From Epiperipatus broadwayi (lineage: Eukaryota > Onychophora > Udeonychophora > Euonychophora > Peripatidae), in contig JAQFVV010012537.1 of the NCBI GenBank assembly GCA_028023455.1, positions 1,114,001 to 1,178,000 of the forward strand: a DNA stretch of 64,000 bases, in the 5' to 3' direction. Positions 10,501-21,199 of the stretch are shown piece after piece. The notes under the pieces are model-generated. The model saw only the letters and a program-made list of their open reading frames with translations, made no database searches and was not told where the DNA came from. Position numbers and translations under genes: made by a program. How positions within the stretch are numbered: the first letter of the stretch is position 1; each line of letters starts with the position of its first letter.

Positions 10501-12820
10501 TAAGAAACCAAGTATGTTAGAAAATATTTAATAATAATGATAATTTGTTTTGTTCAATAAAATATAGATTGCATTAGTTACCTCTAGTCTTTAAAAGAAT
10601 TGATAAATATAATAAGAGTGGCAGTCCTTATCATATGCCAACAAGTATTACCCAACATGGGATTCTATGTCTATGCCCCCAACGAGAAATATAAAGGCAG
10701 ATAAAGGTATTCATTAAGAACGGAAATGATTGTTCTAATTTTATTACGGTGGAATGTGAAATTTATTTTCACATTCGGAAATCTATTCATAAAGAGCAAA
10801 ACGTATTTTAAGGCATAACTTTAATCTTGATTTAAAACTGATTTAAACTAAATAATATATTTGAGAATTTGTTCGACTTTAATTTAAATCACTTCACAAC
10901 GAATTACGAGCATGGAGCGGGTTTTACCGGAACAAAAATGCAACGGTACTGGCGGCTTACGAGGCAGAGAGTAAAATTGAAATACGATCGCTAGTCGATG
11001 ATCGAAGTCCTATGGCGGCTTGCATCTAACAAGTCTTACGCCCTTTGACTAATGAATAGGAACGGAAGTACTTTCTTCCTTGAGAAATTTAAATAAGAGA
11101 ATATGATCACCGACCAGCCTAACAGAGCGGAAGATTGCCTGCGTCAGCAACGTTTGATGATGATGACTTGATAGTCATCGTTGAAAAATAAAACCCATGT
11201 AGAATGCTCTACGTGATGACTTGACCAATTAATTAAAGTCAAACGAGCTTTTATCGAACTATTTTAAAACATTTATAAACTATATTAATCATGCCCTAAT
11301 ATCGTGCCCTTCCTGAGTATTAATATAAAATAACAAAAGTTGAATTGACATATATTTAACCCTTTATCGACCCTTTTGCAAAAACATTTTAAATATATAT
11401 ATAGATAAATAAATCAACATTAGTGAAGCAAGAAAATACCATTTTAACATTATATGAATATATATAAACACTTGTAACTTAGGAGCTGGGGACATAGGTG
11501 AAAAACGGAGCTAATAGTTTATTATTAGCCAATTATAAAAATAATAAACATGTAATATTTTCTTTCGACTCGATGATTAATAGAACTTTCAAATTTAGTT
11601 CTAATGGGCGAGAATTACTATTTGAAATTAATATTATAATATTTGCATGAGGCAAATAGAACAGAGGAGCTCATCGAGTTGAAAGATTATTGGCATATAA
11701 TTTTTAAATAGCATTAATAAATCACACGATAAATACATATATATATGTAATATGTTAAACGAACCGCCAGGTAAGAAAAGAAAAAGTTTAAAGACTAGAT
11801 TGAAAGAATTACAATATAAATTTATAGTAGCATTTTATAAAGATTTTTACATTAAATAATCAAGAGCTCTTAAATAGGAGGAGTGTAAAATAAAGTTCGA
11901 ACTGGCCAAAAAGTTTAACGTTCATTATAGAAATATATTACCCCTTCCGCTGGTCCTTAAGTTACACCTCCAAGTTGTTGAAAACGTAGGCATTATTGGT
12001 TGACTACTGGAACAGTATTTTAGTAGCTTTCATAATTTTAGCAGAATGATCGATCCGGAAAAGGTTCAGCAGCTCCAGTGAAGATTTCTCGGGACTTTAG
12101 GAACCATAGCCAGATTCCTGATGTTCTAGCCCTCTATCATGATGTATTTAATTTTTTATATGCACAGAGTTCACTGCACTACTCTACAACAAAGCTAGCC
12201 CCTTCTCCTGACTTTTCAGGGCTATATATATTGTCCAGATGCCTTAAGGCTAGCACTCATTTTATTATCAATGTGTTTTTTTTATAATTAGTTGTTTTCA
12301 AATACATTCCCTCGATAAGGCTTTCAAACTAATTTTTGAATTCCTTTCCTAATTAGAAAATGAATTCTTAAAATCTGAAATGATTTTAATTAGAAATTGA
12401 ATTCTTATCTTTTTCCAATTAATAAAACTTTTGTTGTTTTTGAGAATTTGAGAGCTTATCGAAAGAATGTAGTTTTTAATCAACAACACTTTAACAAATT
12501 ATTTAAAATTAAAAAAAAACAAGTATTCCCGACGCAATGAAACTTTCGAACAATTATATATTTTTAATATTTACAAGTATATACGCACAATCCACGCAAT
12601 TTAATATATATAAATTCATGAATATTTTCTCATGAATTTATTTAGAGAATTGATCAATTTTAAGCTAAACTAATTAATTTTAATACGCATTTGAAATAAA
12701 TTATTTATTATGGAAATTAGCGTGGATTGAACGTATAAAGCCCCATTGCATCGGAAATTTAAGGTTAGTATTAGGGTAAATAACATGAAGCTAGGATCGA
12801 ACTCAGATCCGACTGCTTCA
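7550..12820. repeat. 5.27-kb near-perfect palindrome (LTR-like arms)
   Basis: The left arm 7550-10161 and right arm 10197-12820 are reverse complements with only scattered differences. They are separated by 35 bp. Outer ends read TGAAGCAGTCGG and its complement, so the unit runs TG to CA. It is flanked on both sides by ATAT, which is weak evidence for a 4-bp target duplication in AT-rich DNA. Each arm is about 2.6 kb, locally more GC-rich than its surroundings, and codes for nothing credible: open frames are mirrored in both arms and match no family. The central spacer resembles a primer-binding site, so the best guess is two long LTRs joined head to head. A foldback transposon or a simple inverted duplication is also possible. 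Confidence 0.85.
10162..10196 (-). promoter_or_regulatory. Primer-binding-site-like centre of the palindrome
   Basis: On the minus strand, the junction of the right arm with the spacer reads TGGCGCCCAACGTGG. Many gypsy/BEL elements carry TGGCGCCCAAC-type primer-binding sites, complementary to a tRNA 3' end, immediately after the 5' LTR. Reading the plus strand out of the left arm gives TGGGGGCCAGTCCGG at the equivalent place, which is less typical. This is the main reason for calling the arms LTR-like. Confidence 0.5.
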
Positions 12821-13611
12821 ATATTATAATGTAAATAATGGAGTTGCTATAAAATAGTTTCGTATGTGATGTAAAACCACTTGATAAGATTTTTATATGG
12901 AATGAAAACCTGGTTTGAAAGTTTAATTATATTTATTTTTATAAGTCCTTTATTATTAATTTTGTTTAATATTATTTAAAATTTTATGAATTATAAATTT
13001 ATAAGTCCTTTATTATTAATTTTGTTTAATATTTAAAATTTTATGAAGAAGACAATATTGTGGACAATTTTTAAGCTTGAAATTTGATCAGCTAAAATAA
13101 AAAATGTACACAAATTTATATTTATAAATCAACAAATACTTAGCGATTTTTTGAACTCACTATACTGAATTTCATTTGTTGTTTTTCCATAACATAAATT
13201 TGATCTTCTATTCGTTTTAGTTTGTGATCCATGCATTAACAAATCAAGAAGATTGGGGGATGTATCTTGAAGATAAGAGAAATATGATGGGCTATGAACA
13301 ATTATCATTAAGCTGATTTTTTATATATAGTATTCACGATTGGTTTAAAAATTGTATAATTCTCATATATAGTAATAATGTTATCAATATATAGGCATGA
13401 TGGTCTGAATAATGAAGATTCACAATATGTATTTAAATTCACTATCTCAACCAGCCACATTATTACAGATATTATCATTATTTAAACTAATAATATTTTC
13501 AATTTTTTTTTTTTAAAACTTCAACTTTACTTTTTTTTTTGAAAGAGTTAATTCTTTTAAAAAGATCTGTATACTTTCCATGAATGTCATAACATCTTAT
13601 TAAATCTAACT
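12821..13611. other. AT-rich spacer with a short tandem duplication
   Basis: A segment of about 58 bp is duplicated in tandem at 12941-13040: TTTATAAGTCCTTTATTATT occurs twice, each time followed by AATTTTGTTTAATATT. Poly-T and poly-A runs follow near 13500. No gene or RNA could be supported. Confidence 0.6.
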
Positions 13612-15144
13612 GCTTGGAAACATTCATCATCATCATTTTCAACCATTAATCCACTGCAGAAGAAAGTTCTTCCACATTTAATTAAATTTCTTGAATCTGT
13701 AGCAGACATCCTAACATGTGATCTTTTTTTCTAGGTCTCTTACAATCCCTTGGAACCCAATTTAAGATTCCAACTGTTCATCTATTATTATCTCTTCTAG
13801 CAATTTGTCCAGCCCAACTGTATTTCAGTTTCTTAGTTTCTTCAATGATGTCAAAATATCTATTTTCTCATCATTTTTAATCCCTTGTAATCCGTAGTTT
13901 ACATTTCTTCCCATTTTGTTGACTGAGTCTGAATTTCTGTATTGCTCTTATGTAAGTATCCAATTTTCTTATCCATAAGTAAAATTTATTAAAAACCCTT
14001 CCTCTTCAAACACATAGACATATTTCCTTTTAATATTAAGTTATTTCTATCAAAAACATTCCATGTTTAATCTATTATACTCCCATCTACCTTAATAATC
14101 TAATCCAAGTATTTGTAATTGTTAACTTCTAATTCATCATTATCAATGTTTATTTTCATCTTTTGAGAAAATCCACTGAATGTTAATTTAATCTTTTTAA
14201 TATTTATCTCTAATCATACTTTATTTACTCTTGTAACATTTATTGAAACTCTAAAGCATTATTGCAAAAACAATTACATGATGTACAAAATACAGATGAT
14301 TTAAATAATCTCCATTTACTTCCTTATTTTTCTTAAAAATACTTTTTTCAAAACAGCTATAGGAAGTTTTGATGACATGGAATCACCGTATTGTATACCC
14401 TTCTTATTATCACTATATAATCTAATCATTGCTGTTGCATTTTGATAAATATAAATATTATTCAGAAGCCGACAATATTCTGGATCTATATCTTAATGAT
14501 TTAATGCTTTAATTATTCAAGAATTACTAATAGAATTAAATGCTTTTTCATATCTATAAATCCAAAACATAATGGCAACTCACATTTATTGGCCTTCTCT
14601 ATAACTTCTCTATAATCCACGGTGCTAAAACCACTTTCAAATTGAAGTTGTTTTTTTTTAATCACTTAAAATTCAAAGTATGCCTTAGATGAGTTATAAT
14701 TATTTTGGTAAATTTTTTTTACAGAACTGATAAAAGACTGATAGGTTTGTAACTTTCAATATCTTCTTTATCACCTTATTTAAATATCAATATTACTACT
14801 GGCATTCTTTCAAATCATCTCATTCATTTTTATCATTCAGATATTGGTATATAACTTTGCCAACAGTTTTTCTATATCTTCACCTGATTTTTAAAATATT
14901 GATTATAATTCCATTCTTATCAGGATATTTTTTTTTCCTCCATAGATTTAATTGCAAATCTCACTTCTTTATCTAAAATTCTGGGCAATTCAGAAAATAT
15001 AATAATTGCAAGCATACTTTTCCTTGTTCTTTATTTCTACATTTTTTATTGAACACACTTACACATATTTATGAAGTCATTTCTCATTCTAGTAATGGTT
15101 CCATATTTTCCTCTTTTTTCAGAAATAAGGGTTCTATTAATACC
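13612..15144 (-). mobile_element. RTE-clade LINE, 3' part (split by element A1)
   Basis: The minus strand matches the RTE element at 50865-53594 from its 3' end (GATGATGATG tail followed by a CTGCAGTGGATTAATGG-like end at 13620-13660) through the RT region. Matching landmarks include the complement of the CCATTATGTTTTGGATTTATAG-type RT stretch near 14570. The protein is destroyed by stops and frameshifts. Similarity breaks exactly at 15144, where an LTR begins, and resumes at 19183. One LINE copy was therefore interrupted by a later LTR-element insertion. Confidence 0.8.
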
Positions 15145-15884
15145 TGCCATATCTCACCTTGCTTTTAAATAATAGACTAGCCCAGAATCTTCTTTATCTA
15201 GATTGAATTGAGCATTCATATCCTCTAACCAATGCATATATAAATAGATAATGCCTAGTCAATGACAATAATGAGGCAATAGATGATGATGCTTAGTAAA
15301 TCCGAATGTTTCCATTTGGGGTGGGAATCTGGCAATAAATAATCAAGCTTTTAAAGGCAGGATCAGAGAACTATTATCACAGAGTTGCAATGCAGAATAT
15401 ATATTCTCTGGCGAGAACTACTGTCATATAACTAAATGGCAATTTACACATTCTCTAGCCAACACTGTCACATACCTGAATGGTAGTCTACACATTCTAG
15501 AGAGAACTACTATCACAGAGCTGAAAGAACAGCATCTATGTTCTCTAGACAATAGCTGCTAAGTGAAATGATTGATGCAGCAAGGCAAGACCATATTCAG
15601 GACGAGAGCTGCTAGAACCAAATACTAACATGAGACACACTGTCAAGTACATCCAAAAGTGTCACCATACCTACTGATAAGGCAATCTGTGACAGAACAG
15701 CTGAAAAGGGTAAATATAATCGATAAGAGCACATAAAGTCTCTTCTTCCATAGTTTATCTTAGAACTAGGGGCTATATCTCACCAATGATAGTAGGCAAA
15801 TTATAGCCATTGTAAATATCATAAATACACAAATGTATATTTGTTTTCATGTTTTATTAATAAATATATTATAAAACATATTCA
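15145..15884 (+). repeat. 5' LTR of A1
   Basis: It aligns over its whole length with 18475-19153. It starts TGCCATATCTCACCTT where the other copy has TGTTATATCTCACCTT and ends ATAAAACATATTCA. A run of near-repeats around TCTCTAG...GAACTACT (about 15400-15550) suggests internal duplications that may serve as enhancer-like repeats. Confidence 0.8.
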
Positions 15885-15890
15885 CTTGTG

Positions 15891-17505
15891 CCGGGCATGG
15901 CCAACTGATGGCATTGTTTATGTGTTAAAACACATAAAAATGTCGTTAGTGCGGCGGGCCTTACGGCTAATACAACATTTAATATAGTATTAACCCATTT
16001 AGGCAGGCCGCTTTATATGACATTGCACAAAAATATTAGCCTGTTTTGTGCTTCAAAACTATTCACACGTATTTGTTCTATTCATAGCTGATTACGTATC
16101 ACTTGAAGGTGTTTTAATTTCAAGTCGGTACAACTTTTCAAATCTCCATAATAGAGTAATGTCATTTATATTTAAATAATGTTGTTAATTACTAATAATT
16201 GTCATATGGTCCCTATCCTTCCCTAAAAAAATGTTAATATGTAAAAAATTGGCAAAGTGTATGTTTGAACACGCTTCGACAAAGCTCACGCGCCAAGTCA
16301 CATTTCAGCATGGAAAATATATGAGACCAATAAAAGGTCTGAGAAGAACGTGCAATTTTTCAACTTTTCAGAATTTCCGAGTACAGAAAGTGTGGGAGAA
16401 TGTGTTCTTTTTTCAGGCACATAATGTCCTCCCAAATACATACTTAATAAATAAGTTCAAAAAGTCCAAAGTTTGTGTACTTTTTTTTTTTCATTTCATT
16501 AGAAATTGACAAGTTTGGATTATCTTTTTTGCAGTGGGATTAAAATAAGTGACTATTTTTGTTGACTTTTTGTTAATAATAACAAAGTATGAAAGCCTCC
16601 TAAAAAAGCACTTTATTGTAGAAGGCAAAAAAAAAAAAAAAGGTAATTCAAACAAAATATAAATAAAAGTAAAAAATGAGAAAAAGTTGTTGTAAAAAAA
16701 AAAAGAAATTATTGACTTTTTGTTACAATTATTTTTCCAAGTGTGGGGGTGGGGATTTGAAAACAATTTTTTACCCCCAAAAAACACAAAAGTTACTTTT
16801 GATTTAATAAAAAGAAAAACAATTTGGTCAACCAAAAAAAAAAAAGAAAAAATTCAAAACATTTCCCAAATAATTTCATTATATTTTTTCAGCAGGGTTA
16901 AAACAAGTAGGATTAAAATAAATTGCTATTTTTGTTTACTTTTTGTTAATAGTAACAGTACAAAAGTCCCCCCAAAAGCTATTTATTGTAGAAGCCAAAA
17001 AAAAAAAAAAGGTTAATTTAAACGAAATATAAATAAAAGTAAAAAGTGAAAAAAGTTTGTTCAAAAAAAAGTAAATTATTGATTTTATGTTACAATTATT
17101 GATCAGAGAGTGGGTATTCCAAAACAATTTTTGAACCCCAAACAACACAAAAGTTATTTTTGATTTAATTAGAGGAAGAAAAACAATTTAGTCAACCAAA
17201 AAAAAAAGGGTAGAACAAAGTCGAAACAAGTCCCAAATAATTATACCATTATATTTTTTCGGAGGGGTTAAAACAAGTTTTTTCGTCGTGAAACAGTCCA
17301 AAGTTATAAAATTCAGAAAAATAAACACAAAATTAAATTACCAAAATTTATTGGATAAAGAAAAATGTCAGATTAAAAAAAAAACAACGAAAATGAATAT
17401 AAAAATTTGTTTAATAAAAAAGAAATCATGTTATAAATGAAATAAAAAATTTGTTTAATCAAAAAAAAAAAAAGTTCTATAAAAAAAAAAGTTGCAGTGG
17501 CCCGG
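15891..17505. mobile_element. TIR DNA element, copy 2 (nested in A1)
   Basis: From about 15908 it matches the left subterminal region of copy 3 (CTGATGGCA, then a GTGCGGCGGGCCTTACGG block resembling its AGTGGCCTTAACTTATGG) and of copy 1 (GACATTGCAC...AATATTAGCC). The interior consists of repeated modules rich in A or T runs, for instance two related blocks at 16600-16850 and 16960-17190. It lies just inside the 5' LTR of A1 and ends before the protease remnant. Both boundaries are approximate because the terminal repeats are eroded and no duplication was found. Confidence 0.55.
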
Positions 17506-17649
17506 TAACATTATATTTGACAGATTTTTGTATAGCATCAACACTCCAAGCAGCCGTGCCGGGATTTCCGATGATTACCCAAGGAAACAACAAGTAGCTA
17601 ATGATAGAGTGGAAGAGACCGTTCCAAAAAGCCAGAAGAGCAATTTAAA

Positions 17650-18080
17650 ATCTAATAAACTAAATGTCTGTATAATGTACATGAGAGACATTGGTTCTGC
17701 ATTCAAATACAGAATTATTATTAATGATACAGCTATAAAAATGGAAGTGGATACAAGGTATGCACCGTTCATTACACAAAAGATACATGGGGTATCATTA
17801 ATAAGAAAAATAAATATCAGATGCATCCTAATAGTAAAATTTTTATTGATTACTAAGGCAATCAAGCAATACTTTGAGTTGGACAAGAGTCAAAGTTACA
17901 ATGACCAATAAAATTAGATACCTGACTTTTGTTGAATCTGCTGGTAAGCAAAGCAATTTACTAGTTACATGACTGGTTCACTCACTTAGGTTTTACACTG
18001 ACTAAAGTGAACCAGATCATAACCATAAAGTCAAACAGGGTCTATCCAGAAATAGTTGTTAATAAACCAGGTTTGAATTC
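17650..18080 (+). pseudogene. Retropepsin fragment of A1
   Basis: The frame reads AIKMEVDTRYAPFI, the active-site region of a retroviral-type aspartic protease in which the expected DTG/DSG triad has become DTR. It is followed, after a frameshift near 17870, by sequence resembling the protease flap and the GxDW end. The homologous stretch in A2 (28780 onward) keeps MEMDTGSAMPFVSKSTWA, supporting the assignment. Upstream, 17600-17650 matches the corresponding part of A2 at 28720-28750. Confidence 0.7.
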
Positions 18081-18462
18081 TAAAATAAAACATACAATCA
18101 AAACAACAAAACCTCATCCTATGCCACATGTTTAAAGAAACCATCAAATAGGTTCCAGCAGTTATGATCAAACTTAAAGGACTACAAAGAATAATTGTTA
18201 CAACAGCTAATAGATAGCAATATCATAGACATTAAAGCCAACTAAGTTTAAATTATACATCGCCAGCAATCAGCAAAGCCTCATCAGATACCACGAGAAA
18301 CAATTTACTTGTGGTGAATCATCAACCACTTGTGTTGAACCTACAGATTCAAGATCGACAGACAATAACAGTGGACTTGCTGAAAGAATCATCAAGCCAG
18401 ATGAAGTCACAAAATGAAAATGTCTATCAACACACGAGCATGTTCTCCAGGTAATTTTAGCC

Positions 18463-18474
18463 AGGGGAAGAGAA
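18463..18474 (+). promoter_or_regulatory. Polypurine tract of A1
   Basis: AGGGGAAGAGAA immediately precedes the TG of the 3' LTR. The identical 12-mer precedes the A2 LTR at 39085-39096. Confidence 0.8.
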
Positions 18475-19182
18475 TGTTATATCTCACCTTGACTTTAAAT
18501 AATGAACTGGTCCAGATCCCATCTTATCTAGACCAGATTGAGCATTCATCACTTCTATCCACTGCATATACATAAAGATAATGCATATCCAATGATAAGA
18601 ACAGACCAATAGGCAATGGTGCTCACTGAATCTGAATGTTTCCATTAAGAATGAGGATCTGGCAATAAATAGTCAAGATTTTAAAAGTAGGATCTGAGAA
18701 CTACTGATGCAGAGCTGAAAGTTAGAATACACCTTCTCCAGCTAAGAACTACTGCCACATAGCTGAATGACAGTCTACACTTTCTAGAGAGAATTATTGT
18801 CATGGACCTGAAATTCAAAATCTACATTCCCCAGACAATAGCTGTCGAGCAAAATAGTTGATGCAGCAAGGTAAGTATATGCTCAGGACTGGAAGCTGCT
18901 AGAATCAGACAGTGACATGAGACAAGCTGTCAAGTATAGCCAGAAGTGTCACACATCTACTCATGAGGCTAGCTGTCACAGAGCAACTGGAAGTGGTAGG
19001 TAAAACCTATAAGAGCATGTGAACTCCCTTCTTCCATAGTTCACTCTAGAATTAGGAAATATACCTCATCAATGGTTGCAAGCAAAGTATAACAATTGTA
19101 AATATCATAAATACACAAATGTATCTTTAAGTATATTATAAAACATATTTACATGAGCCTGTGTTTATATTAATAAAAAACT
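18475..19182 (+). repeat. 3' LTR of A1
   Basis: It starts TGTTATATCTCACC after the polypurine tract. Clear alignment with the 5' LTR ends near 19153 (ATATTTACA). About 29 more bases follow before the ATACC target duplication at 19183, so either the LTR extends to 19182 or a few bases were added on insertion. Confidence 0.75.
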
Positions 19183-19600
19183 ATACCAAGATATTATTTT
19201 ATATTTTTGAAACTTTTTCCTCTCTGTAGCTTTTCTTGTTAATTCACAATTAGATTATATTTTATTATAATCATTATTAATTATTTTTCACACCATTTTA
19301 TAAAATTTTAGATATTTAATTTTTTTTAACATATCACTTTATATATTTTCATTCATAAATTGTCATCTCAGTATAAATTTTACTGACCAATTGCTTGCTT
19401 TTTTGTACTGGATATTTTTCTTGTGATTGTTTTCATCACATTCATACTGATTTTGTTCAAATCTGAATCACCTTCAAAATCTGTTAATATTTTAAAACGA
19501 TTTGCAAGTTTTAATTTAAATTCATTAAGAAAAACATTATTCACAGTTAATATTGCTTCAGAAATATTTCAATGAATTTGTAAATATTACTTACATATAA
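19183..19600 (-). mobile_element. RTE-clade LINE, continuation after A1
   Basis: The minus-strand match to the intact RTE element resumes here. The landmark TTCAAATCTGAATCA at about 19458 is the complement of the stretch near 51818 of the full element, and TTTAAATTCATTA follows. It represents the region between endonuclease and RT. The 5' end fades out near 19600, so this copy is 5'-truncated as is usual for LINEs. Confidence 0.75.
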
Positions 19601-20335
19601 AATATCGTTAAATTATTGTCTGTCTTTAAAAAAATGTTTACAGATATTTTTTACTAATAATTCTCTTGCACTATATCTCATTATCCAGAAAACAAATTTT
19701 TTTAAATTATTATAATAATTAAAAATAAATGATTATAATGCTGAATATATATATATAATGCTAGAAGTACTTTTTTTGAAGCAATAGTCTTCTAGCAATA
19801 GCACTAGTCAATGTATATAATAAGAATGTCATGAATAACTTCAGTCAATCAATATACATTTAATTGGCTATATAAATTATATCCAAATTTATTTGCAACT
19901 ACATATATTTATAAAGCTGTTAGATTTGACATTACTCAATAAAAAACAACAACATGTATTTTGAAATATTATAGGATATTTTCAGTTATAGTTCAATTTC
20001 ATATAGATATAAAAAAAAACAATCTTTAAGAAGACAACTGTAAAGACCTCTTTAATAGCACTATTCAGAGATACAGTGAAGAAGAAACTATTACCCAACA
20101 TTCTGAACTATGTAAGTTTGAACAGTTTTCTATCTTTGTTTTATCCTCTAGCTATTAATAATTAGATACCCACATCTGAAATGATATTAGATGATTAGCT
20201 AGGTTTCTATAGACTTAAGAACTTTCATGTTTTAGTGGAACTAGATTCAAATTTAATCATGAACAGTACCAAAAAATGTACTATGAAACTATTTTTAATT
20301 TTACATATTTTTGTTTTACTATTTATTTTAAAATA
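19601..20335. other. AT-rich spacer, nothing recognised
   Basis: No coding, RNA or repeat structure beyond short AT runs could be supported. Confidence 0.45.
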
Positions 20336-21140
20336 AGTATTTTGAGATTAAAAATGGGAAACTAAGGGATGTAAAAATAAATGAACATTTATTTTGCAGA
20401 TGATGTGGTTGTTTTTCAAATAATGCTGCAAAGTTTCAGGAAATGTTGCAAAAATTATCAAATAAAAGTACAAAAATACATCTAAAGATAAATACCAAAA
20501 AATTTAAGGAAATGTTCAATGGATTTTCTAAGAAGAAAATAAAAATGATAATCATAAGTTAACAACTATAAAAACCTTAATCAGATTATTAATATAGATA
20601 GAAACATAATGGATAAAATTAATCATATAATTAAATTTGGATGAAGTGCTTATGATAGAAATAACTTAATATTAAAAGGAAATATGCTTATATGTTTGCA
20701 AAAAAAGATTTTTAATAAATATGTTTTAATTCATCCTTATGGATGTGAAACTTGAACAGTTATCAGAAGAGTAATTCAAAGGAATTCAGATCATTCAATG
20801 AAATATGGAGAGATCTAAGTTAGGAGAAACAAAAAGAAATGAAAAATGAAATACATGGGTAAAGAAAACAAACAGGTATCACTATGATCATTAAAAAAAT
20901 TATAAGATATATTTCTAGAAATGATAATAATAAATAGGCAGTTGAAGTTATAAACAGATCCCAAGAGATTATAAAAGATCTAGAAAGAGATGACATGTGA
21001 AATAGATGGATGAAATAAGGAAGTATGCTGGGGTGATATGAAGAAAAGAAGTTATGGAACAGAAACACTAGATTAAACTTGGAAAGGCATTCATCTTAAA
21101 TTAGATCAATAATAGTTGAAAATGATGATGATGATAATTT
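20336..21140 (+). mobile_element. RTE LINE fragment, 5'-truncated
   Basis: Plus-strand similarity to the RTE element begins just before the RT catalytic box: ATTTATTTTGCAGATGATGT corresponds to the FADD codons near 52890. It continues through GAAATGTTCAATGGATTTTC and the C-terminal segment to the characteristic end GTTGAAAATGATGATGATGA. Stops and frameshifts abound. It has the same orientation as the element at 50865-53594 and the opposite orientation to that at 13612-19600. Confidence 0.8.
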
Positions 21141-21199
21141 TGCAACCAACAAAAAGTTCAAACATTTTTATATACTCTGTTGTCTTATTTTAGAATTTA

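Larger units (their letters stand above)
15145..19182 (+). mobile_element. LTR retrotransposon A1, internally deleted
   Basis: Two direct repeats, about 740 bp (15145-15884) and about 680-708 bp (18475-19153 or 19182), frame a short interior. The interior holds a TIR DNA element, a decayed retropepsin and a polypurine tract. The insertion split an RTE LINE: the LINE sequence ends in ATACC just before 15145 and resumes with a second ATACC at 19183-19187, as expected for a 5-bp target duplication. RT, RNase H and integrase are absent. The family is the same as element A2. The LTRs differ by many substitutions and small gaps, so the insertion is old. Confidence 0.8.

Noticed and set aside
16491-17148. 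Overlapping open frames of 70-114 codons on both strands
   Set aside because: They are low-complexity translations of A- and T-runs inside the TIR element.
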